From Perkinsus olseni (taxonomy: Eukaryota > Perkinsozoa > Perkinsida): DNA of 24,033 bases. Within the stretch, counting starts at the first letter, position 1. Each line of letters starts with the position of its first letter. Of the stretch, positions 17,800 to 24,033 are shown in pieces. The position numbers were made by a program, and so were the translations under genes. Below the pieces are notes generated by a model. It worked only from the letters and a program-made list of their open reading frames with translations. It was not told the origin of the DNA and did not search any database. Location of the stretch: positions 1-24,033 of the forward strand of contig JABANN010000513.1 in the NCBI GenBank assembly GCA_013115125.1. Direction: 5' to 3'.

Positions 17800-19660
17800 A
17801 TGGCACAGGAAGGGGATACCCCATCACCATCAGCAGCAGCAGCTCCATCAGCGTACAGGACTTTGCTGAAGTACGCCCGAGAATACACCCACTCAAAGAA
17901 CGGAGAGAGCAAGCATCCCATTGGGTTGATGATGTGCGGCCTCAACGCTGGCCTGATGCAGTCCCTCATATTCAACCCATATGGTAATGTACAGTTCTGG
18001 GCTTGGGGTCGATCCCTCCTCCCTCAGACCGAGCTCTCTATCTCACGATAAAGCACAGCAAAGACACGTCTGGGTACCATCGGAGATTCCTCGACCGAAG
18101 GAATTGGCCGCGGCGACCGGGGCAGTACTTTGAGGGCGTCGGCCCGGCTGTCCTTCAGAAGGCAGTCAGTTTTGGGTTGTACTTTCCGATGGAAGAATTG
18201 GTAATAATTTAGGAAAGGAGTGGTATCGGTGGATCATTTTTTTAGTTTTTATCGTCCCCTCTGGTGGAGCAGGCGGGTGGGGCCTGGTTGGCGGGCACCC
18301 TAGCAGGCCTGGCCAATGGTATCTTCACTACCCCCTTCAACGCCGTCAAGTTTTCTATCTGGCGAACTTCTCAGCAGCAGTACTCCAATCCAGTTACTGC
18401 GATCAACGTTCTTAAGGGTACTGCACCTGCCTTGGGGGCGTATCTTAGGTTGATGCATGTTAGATATACAAGGAAGGGAAGGCCTGCGAGGACTCTTCCG
18501 TGGCTGCGTTCCCACAGTGTATCGTGACGTTACCTTCTGCCTCACCTACGCTACTATGAGGTAGTAATGGTACTTAGCAGAATGGCTCTTAGGGGCATCA
18601 CTACTCTCTCCAGGCACGTCCACTCGAACGATCCTCAAGCTGGTGGGTTCCTGGGCAACATGGCGAGCGCGATAGTGGCCACAGCCCTCAGCTCCCCCTT
18701 CAATTGGGTTAGACTGCAGGAGTACTCGCATGTAAGTACTGCCGCCTCCCTCCCCTTCCCACCATCATTGTGACAGCCGGAAGTATCCCGTCGGACGTCC
18801 CAGTGGTTGCGGATCCTGCTGCAATCGGAGGGTTTAATTGGCCCTGGACCGAGCCTAGGGGACGGCTTTCTGGCCTCGTCGAAGGAGCTCTGCAGACGAT
18901 TAGGGTACTAAGGGCCACGTTGGTCAATTTGCCATACCACTCCTTTCGAAAATCGTCTTCTGGAATCAAGGATTCGGACTTCCCGATGGGGCCGAGTGTC
19001 CCTGCGCCCTCGAGGGAATGAGGAAGATCTTAGACTAGCTCGAACAACACTATCCCAAGAAATTCCGAAGAATTCTTTCTGAGGAGACCGTGCTCCTCAC
19101 CGAAAATTCGACGGCAATGGTAGAGGTGCCAGGGGGTAGACGTCAGCGAGATTCTGCGGTATTCTCTGTCCCATCGGGCGTACCATAGGAAGGACCTCGA
19201 GGAGGTCCTCGGACTTTTTGGACAGGAAAAATACGCCTTTCGAACATCTTGTGTCTTAACGGTTTCTCTCCACTTTCCTCAGATCCCTCATGGTAACCTG
19301 TCGATTCGGTTGGGGCTCTTTGAGGCTCGGTCTAGGCTGGGCTATGAGTTCCCAAATTTATGGTATAGGCCGCAAGGCCATGCGTAGTTATTACGACCAT
19401 CATACCACTGTTTAGTATCGAAATACTCCATTTAACCTGTAGTTAATTTCCTTAGTAATCTCCTTAGCGGAGCGAAGCGATTCATGTTGTTCATTTTCCC
19501 TTTTACTGCCCTCCTCTTCCTCCTGCTGCTGTTCAGATCCCTACTGAGGACCTTACGGATTGGCTGGGGGTCGGTCCGAGTGGGGTTGGGTATGGGTTTC
19601 GGCTCGCAGGTGTATGCTTTCTGTCGGCATGGTATCGCCTACTACGACCAACCATCGTGA
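17800..19660 (+). CDS. mitochondrial carrier family protein with two alternative last exons
   Basis: A six-helix inner-membrane transporter; the substrate is not predictable. Exons: 17800-17983, 18028-18200, 18273-18417, 18473-18560, 18614-18731, 18777-18904, then a last exon. Three carrier repeats are visible: GLMMCGLNAGLMQSLIFNPYDR with YFEGVGPAVLQKAVSFGLYF; WLAGTLAGLANGIFTTPFNA with GLFRGCVPTVYRDVTF; and GNMASAIVATALSSPFNWVR. The PX[DE]XX[KR] motifs are degenerate (PYDRAL, PFNAVK, PFNWVR), so substrate gating may differ from canonical carriers. The last-helix exon exists twice (19283-19415 and 19537-19660), each with its own stop and each phase-compatible. A 27-nt in-frame GT-AG segment occurs in the third repeat and may or may not be spliced. 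Introns carry M1, M2 and M3 copies. Confidence 0.82.
18212..18229 (+). repeat. M2 copy, carrier intron
   Basis: GGAAAGGAGTGGTATCGG in intron 18201-18272, sense. Confidence 0.8.
18440..18453 (+). repeat. M1 copy (exact), carrier intron
   Basis: Central in intron 18418-18472. Its internal TTAG|GT would be a competing acceptor that leads straight to a stop codon. Confidence 0.9.
18905..19282 (+). other. long carrier intron before the first terminal exon
   Basis: This 378-nt intron carries an inverted M2 copy near its 5' end and a perfect 8-bp hairpin, AGGACCTC/GAGGTCCT, with a 3-nt loop at 19191-19209. The GGACCTC/GAGGTCC core is shared with the hairpin in the lyase intron. I see no convincing exon inside. 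Confidence 0.6.
18932..18949 (-). repeat. M2 copy, inverted, long carrier intron
   Basis: CCATACCACTCCTTTCGA lies 27 nt into intron 18905-19282. Confidence 0.85.
19283..19415 (+). other. alternative terminal exon A of the carrier gene
   Basis: It begins after TTTCCTCAG and encodes SLMVTCRFGWGSLRLGLGW, then AMSSQIYGIGRKAMRSYYDH, and ends in TAG. It is phase-compatible with the exon ending at 18904. Confidence 0.75.
19463..19488 (+). repeat. M3 copy, between the two terminal exons of the carrier
   Basis: CTTAGCGGAGCGAAGCGATT continues into CATGTT. It shares 22 bases with the EF-Ts intron copy. Confidence 0.85.
19537..19660 (+). other. alternative terminal exon B of the carrier gene
   Basis: It begins after CTGTTCAG with the same six bases (ATCCCT) as exon A and encodes SLLRTLRIGWGSVRVGLGMG, then FGSQVYAFCRHGIAYYDQPS, ending in TGA. 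Sixteen of the first 30 residues match exon A, so the exon is a tandem duplicate. Confidence 0.75.
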
Positions 19661-19872
19661 TTCACCCTACCTTGTAAAATACATAATTCGGTTATTGCTG
19701 TATCGGTAGCATAAAAAGAGTTTCTGTATCGGAGGGTTCTCCCCACTGATGATGGATCGCTCTCCGTATTTGTTTCTACGTATCATTATCGTGTCGTTTC
19801 CTCGGAAGGGCAGTCATGGTCGCGTTGCAGTCTTTCGAGGGAGGTCCGTGGGTAGAGTATCTTAGGTTGACC
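19661..19872 (+). other. intergenic region and transferase 5' leader
   Basis: A 212-bp gap. It ends in an exact M1 copy only 2 nt before the transferase ATG. If its internal TTAG is used as a 3' splice site, the leader exon would be GTTGACC followed by ATG. Confidence 0.4.
19857..19870 (+). repeat. M1 copy (exact), transferase 5' leader
   Basis: Ends 2 nt before the transferase start codon. It is the only exact M1 copy not placed in a proven intron. Confidence 0.9.
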
Positions 19873-21520
19873 ATGGAAGTTGATGAGGGAGAGAGCGCAT
19901 CTTCTGAGGTGCCGACGAGACGGAGGAGGGCTCAGCAGAGGAGGGGTCGATCGACCAGCGGTCCGGATGACCCCTATGCTGCTAGGTAGAGTATCCAAGG
20001 TTGAAGCTGGCTAATGACGAATAATCTCCTCAGCCCTCCGTCGTCGCCATTCAGTCGGATACCGACGGAGCAGCTGATACTGATGATAGCAACACAGATG
20101 CCTGTACGTCTAACGCCCCTACATACCATCCGCTCACCTAATCGTCCCTCAGAGTTTCGCCCTAGCCCCGGAGGCCTCGTCGCGTTCCCGGCTGCTTTTA
20201 ATGCCGGCCATGGACCTCCAGGTGGGGATGAGGGGGGCAGCCTTCTCTCAGTCACAGGCGGGGGCTGTTCTTATGCAGGACATGGCAGACGCCGTGGTTC
20301 GGAACAACATGTGCGAGTTCTGCTGGTCGCTCTGTTTTCATCCGGCCTTCCTCTCCCGGCTCTTCTACGAGGTGCTACGGGTATCTTAGGTTGACCCTTG
20401 CGTGTGGCAGAAGATGTTCGCTCTCAGGGTTTTCTCCCGATCTGCACTGATATTGGTGGTACTGACGAGGACGGTAGCGCCTCGCCGTTATACATCCTCC
20501 TACCGAAGCTGCATCGGAAAAGGTCGGCCATCACGGACATACTCCGCGATCTGCATATCCACAAGAAAGTCCGGAAGAAGGCCGGGCGGTAGGTCCTTAT
20601 TTTCGTGGCGCGCGGTCATGCAGAGCCCTCTTCTCAGATACGAGCTCTCCTTTGATACCGACTTTGATGGTGTTGTATCATCTTGCCATCGTCAGCATGG
20701 CGAGGCGTGGCTCTACCCGCCGATCGTGAACTCTCTCAGTAGGCCTCCCGACCCCCTGCGTGGACGAGGTGTCCCCCTTCAGGGGCGATACATGGGCAAG
20801 GCCAGGGTAGTGGCGGGGGTAGCAGCCCTCGGGAGGCCCCTAGCGTGAAGCGACGGAATGGAGGAAGCGGGCCTGCTGTGTCGGAGTCCTCGACATCATC
20901 CTCATCACAATCCCCGACGGCCCGATCGTCGGCCGGTGGTGGTAGGGTCAGCCTGCACTCGGTGGAGGTGCGAAGGGCGGACACGAAGGAGTTGGTCGCG
21001 GGGGAGCTCGGCTGTCTTGTTGGGAAATGGTAAGGAGGCATTGGTCACAATAGTCGTCGTGATGTGGGGGAAAGTTGGTATGAATATTACTGTAGCACTG
21101 TGGCACATTATTTAGTATTTTCTGCCTTTTCCTTTAAATAATATACCCCATCCTCTCCTGCCCAGTTACACCTCCCTCACCGGATTCTTCGACTCGAAGT
21201 CTCCGGGGTCAGGCTCGGTCCAGATGGCAGCCCTGGGGGCCTACCTTTCCAACGAAGGCTTGGCACAAATGTGGGACATTGGGATGGATATCGAGTAGGT
21301 TACTCTGGCACATCACAGAGTAAAAAGATACCTCTGCAGGTACAAGCGGAGCCTAGGGGCTAGGAATCTTCCTCGAACCGAGTTCGTCCGAACCTTCCGT
21401 CATCTGCGGGATGAATCATCCCAGACCGGGGCCCGGTGTGCGGCCAAGAACTGTCGGGAAATAATCGACACCTTCCTCCTTGCCCGTCGGCGGCGGCAGA
21501 CCGAAGGGGTTGCTGATTAG
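19873..21520 (+). CDS. aat: bacterial-type leucyl/phenylalanyl-tRNA-protein transferase
   Basis: This enzyme moves Leu or Phe from charged tRNA to protein N-termini, marking N-degrons. Eight exons sum to 406 codons plus stop. The Aat fold reads clearly: FCWSLCFHPAFLSRLFYEGF, LYILLPKLHRKRSAI, DLHIHKKVRKKAGRYELSFD, HRQHGEAWLYPPIVNSLRAI, VSLHSVEVRRADTKELVAGE, CYTSLTGFFDSKSPGSGSVQ, then MAALGAYLSNEGLAQMWDIG and DIEYKRSLGARNLPRTEF. Compared with the E. coli enzyme (about 234 residues) it has a basic, Ser-rich N-terminal extension and a Ser/Gly-rich insert of about 50 residues between the WLYPP and VHSVE blocks. Three introns carry repeat copies: M1 in introns 1 and 3, M4 in intron 4. Location in the cell is unknown. 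Confidence 0.88.
19991..20004 (+). repeat. M1 variant, transferase intron 1
   Basis: GTATCCAAGGTTGA, 5 nt inside intron 19986-20033. Two bases differ, so it looks like an older copy. Confidence 0.7.
20381..20394 (+). repeat. M1 copy (exact), transferase intron 3
   Basis: Nine nt inside intron 20372-20427, sense. Confidence 0.9.
20601..20620 (+). repeat. M4 copy with extended match, transferase intron 4
   Basis: In intron 20589-20637, sense. The 20-base identity with the GlnRS intron copy indicates recent common origin. Confidence 0.9.
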
Positions 21521-21628
21521 TACCGTATAGTGTCTACGATTCACTATATCATTGATAGTATCTTTACCTACTGAGGTTGAGTTGCCAACTGCAAACTCGT
21601 TATAAAGATACCCTTCAGTTCCTGTACA

Positions 21629-23434
21629 ATGTCGTCCTTGTCCTTCCTCCCCTTAAGTCTCCTTGCCATCCTCTTTCCCACAGCAGCCGGTGGCGTTATC
21701 GGCATCAGGGACTTGGGGTTGGCCATCCAGAGTGGGCCTGGCCCGTCCGGGGTGCTGTCGATCGTCGGTCGTCTCAGGTAGGGTCCGGCCGGGCCCTCCG
21801 ACAAGCTTCTGTCTGGATGGCGGCTTCCTCGAAGAGGTGCGAGATCACGCATATTACTATTATCGTACTGGCGAGATGGAGGCGGAGTAGTAAGCAAATA
21901 ATGGACTGGAGGAACTTGGTGTTCGTCTGACCTCATTCGTATCTTCTGTGCTTCAACCTAAGATACACTACTATGCTAACAACAGTATATGAAAGTGCAA
22001 ACATCAAACAGAACTGCACCGTTGCCATACTTCAAGTACCCCATCGTCCCTCCCCGCCCCCTCACCGAACCCAGCTGGTCAGGCGGTGCTCTTGAAGTTG
22101 GAGCAGACCGCGCCGCTGGACCATGAGCAGTACCTGAGGATGATCGAACACTACATGGACACTTCGCTGGAGTACCTTGATGAGGCGGACTCCATCACTA
22201 CTTCTGATGTTGATTCTTGGCCGATAGCCCCGGGGATAGAGGTTAGATGGGAGGAGGGAGGAAGGAGGAAGAGGGGTGATGGCTTTTTGTCAGAGGCTGA
22301 TAGAAATTGAAAGACGCTCGGTTCGAACCAGGGACCTCACGGTAGATATGATACTAAACTACTGCCAGAGCATCGACTGGCGTAATATGACCCAACCGAT
22401 GAAGTGGCTGCGGTGGGGCTCCCAACGCTAGCAGCAAAGAGCACTCGGCCCTCCAGTCAGGTCTCCCGTCCTAACGCCCCACTGGAGTATAGTCAACATC
22501 CACGTCTACTTAGTACAGCAGCCGCACTGTGACCAGGACGCCGTCACCACCATCCTCCTCCGCCTGCTAGGTGGTCTGGACTTCCGGTAGTGATCCGCAT
22601 GATCCGAGGCCCGATAATGACAGAGGGGCAGGTCTGTCCATGTGGAGAAGTACTTCACCGGAGGCCCCAAAAGAGAGGAGCAGTCCGCGTACTTCCATCA
22701 TATCGCCAAGTAGTCTCCTAAAGAAGGAGGGGACCGAGGCCTGCCGCCGGCAGGTACTACCGTTCCCTTGGTGACTGGCTGCTCTTCATGCACCCTGATT
22801 CAGACGAGCATCAAGGTGAGTTACGATTGGAGTGGTATGGACATCAATATTGGCAGGTGATGATTTCATCGCTCTTTCCAGAGCATTAAAGCTCATCCAT
22901 CGTGGCAGTGAGTTCGCCCTGGAGACCCTCGGCGTCTACGTACGTCACCCCCTACCATTCCCTCTCCAGCTGGCCTCCCTCTCAGCCGCTATCACAGCAA
23001 TTCATCTTTCGCCCGAAACGCGTCCGAGCGGCGCCCTTCCGGTGGACCTGGCAGCGGATCTGGGGTAGCGGCAGCAGCGTCCGCCCAGCATACGTCTCTT
23101 GGTCATCAGGCACTGAGTTCCCTGAGGCGTGGGAGGAGACTCTTAGCTTCTACGAGGCCGGCCAGTACATCGTCCGACGGGACTTCGTCCACGTCCATCC
23201 GCTGCCGTTCTGGGAGAGGCTACGGACCGACACCGAACTCAACGACGGTGAGTTGTTCTTGTCGATGGTTTCAAGAGTGATGGTATCTTAGGTCGCTTCA
23301 GTGGAGATATCGAGGCCATGTGGCATGTTGTATTCAATCAGCCAGTTGATATGGTCTGGAGGGAGTCCGAGCACACCCTGCCCCTCTGCCTGCGGGTGGG
23401 CGTGCCCGTCAGCTTCTATGAAGATGTTGTCTGA
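21629..23434 (+). CDS. secreted DUF3431-like protein
   Basis: The start gives a clear signal peptide (MSSLSFLPLSLLAILFPTAA). The N-terminal half (exons near 21629-21777, 21806-21890, 21993-22400) is unrecognised and some joins are uncertain. The C-terminal half resembles DUF3431: HVEKYFTGGPKREEQSAYFH, IAKYYRSLGDWLLFMHPDSD, SFYEAGQYIVRRDFVHVHPL and DIEAMWHVVFNQPVDM. Late exons are secure in phase: up to 22709, 22754-22815, 22857-22939, 22998-23247, 23292-23434. The last 3' splice site lies inside an M1-like word. The function of DUF3431 is not established, and the family assignment is from memory of its conserved GRE-HHI-FL pattern. The region could instead be two adjacent genes split near 22430. 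Confidence 0.55.
21953..21966 (-). repeat. M1 copy (exact), inverted, DUF3431-like gene
   Basis: TCAACCTAAGATAC lies between two coding exons of the secreted protein gene, in the inferred intron after 21890. Confidence 0.8.
22821..22840 (+). repeat. M2 copy, DUF3431-like intron
   Basis: TTACGATTGGAGTGGTATGG in intron 22816-22856, two changes from the other copies. Confidence 0.75.
23283..23296 (+). repeat. M1-like copy straddling a 3' splice site
   Basis: GTATCTTAGGTCGC. The phase-consistent acceptor is after TTAG at 23291, as in the last EngB intron. Confidence 0.8.
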
Positions 23435-23500
23435 CGCACCCTTTGGAGTTGCGTTACCGCCACTCCAACCATCACGATCCTTGCTCAGCTTTGCCTTCCC

Positions 23501-23915
23501 ATGGCCACTGGTGATAGTAGTAGTAGTATGGTCACCTCCGAGGAGGGCCTCTCTACCAGCGTGGACATCACCGCCACAGACTTGGTTGCCGTCGTCCTGG
23601 ACCTCAACCCATGGGTCTGGTCTAGCTACTCCCTTGCTTCTTTCAAGGCCGAGGCCCCCGCCGAACCCACCGAGCAGGCGATGCAGGAGAAAGCCGCCGG
23701 CTCTGTCACCCTTGAAGCGTTGTTCTCCGCCCTCCTCCTGACGGTTGGGGCCATCAGTGCAGCCAGCGTTACTGGGGACCCTCTCGGGGTGTGTATCGTA
23801 GGGGTGTCCCCTACCAAGGCCAGCATACTCCTCAAGGGGGCCTGGCCGGACATGGACCGGACGGTGCTGTGGAGCGCTATGGTTGAGTTTATCAAGGCCT
23901 CAGTTGAAGAGAAGT

Positions 23916-24006
<91 letters not shown>

Positions 24007-24033
24007 CGGGGGGGGGGGGGGGGGGGGGGGGGG
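23501..24033 (+). CDS. TFIIH subunit Tfb4/p34-like, 5' part (runs off window)
   Basis: The reading frame opens with MATGDSSSSMVTSEEG. It then has DLVAVVLDLNPWVW, the start of the von Willebrand A-like domain of Tfb4/GTF2H3, followed by LEALFSALLLTVGAISAASV, GDPLGVCIVGVSP, SILLKGAWPDMDRTV and MVEFIKASVEEKW. Tfb4 is a core TFIIH subunit in transcription initiation and nucleotide-excision repair. Open reading stops being meaningful at 23916, where a poly-G run begins. Only 66 bp separate this start from the previous stop. The first 415 nt have no intron, unusual for this region. Confidence 0.65.
23916..24033. repeat. 118-nt poly-G run at window edge
   Basis: A run of G interrupted by a single C at 24007. 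Such runs commonly arise from no-signal cycles in two-colour sequencing or from a failed assembly end. A real homopolymer cannot be excluded. Confidence 0.95.

Noticed and set aside
22318-22345. GGTTCGAACC, like a tRNA T-arm box
   Set aside because: The flanking bases do not form the T stem on either strand, and no D-arm, anticodon arm or acceptor stem can be built.

Overview
This looks like nuclear DNA of a small-genome protist. The best guess is an alveolate near Perkinsus. The reasons are gene families and style: about 50% GC, very dense GT-AG introns of about 40-55 nt, tiny intergenic gaps, genes in one-way blocks, and a possible spliced-leader scar (CTTGGCTCAAG) just before one start codon. 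The genus is inference. What is directly visible is a eukaryotic, intron-dense genome. Exon joins given here come from matching reading phase, splice dinucleotides and known protein motifs by eye.

Layout. A + block (167-7139) holds a Tul1/FLY-type membrane RING E3 ligase, an isocitrate lyase/PEP mutase superfamily enzyme and a SET-domain protein. A - block (15877 down to 7470) holds, in transcription order, glutaminyl-tRNA synthetase, a small basic orphan, an organellar elongation factor Ts, NudC, and a zinc-knuckle/RS splicing-type protein. A second + block (16027 to the end) holds an EngB/YihA GTPase, a mitochondrial-carrier protein, a bacterial-type leucyl/phenylalanyl-tRNA-protein transferase, a secreted DUF3431-like protein and the start of TFIIH subunit Tfb4/p34. 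The blocks converge across about 330 bp and diverge across 149 bp. No tRNA, rRNA, CRISPR array or retroelement was seen.

How the genes relate. Several products act in protein synthesis or turnover (GlnRS, EF-Ts, EngB, L/F-transferase, Tul1 ligase, NudC co-chaperone), and several probably in mitochondria (EF-Ts, EngB, the carrier, perhaps the lyase). This is a housekeeping neighbourhood, not a functional operon.

The striking signal lies in the introns. Four short sequence families recur many times, almost only inside introns that the protein alignments independently require: M1 GTATCTTAGGTTGA (11 copies), M2 ACGAAAGGAGTGGTAYGG (8 copies), M3 CTTAGCGGAGCGAAGCGATT (4 copies) and M4 AATTTCGTGGCGCG (6 copies, all intronic). 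They occur in both orientations. M4 lies flush against the 5' splice site in one intron and, inverted, against the 3' splice site in another. This is what intron-generating mobile elements (introners) with terminal inverted repeats would leave. Other notable points are tandem alternative terminal exons in the carrier gene, a CysRS-type tail on GlnRS, possible 23- and 28-nt introns in NudC, and a 118-nt poly-G at the window edge.
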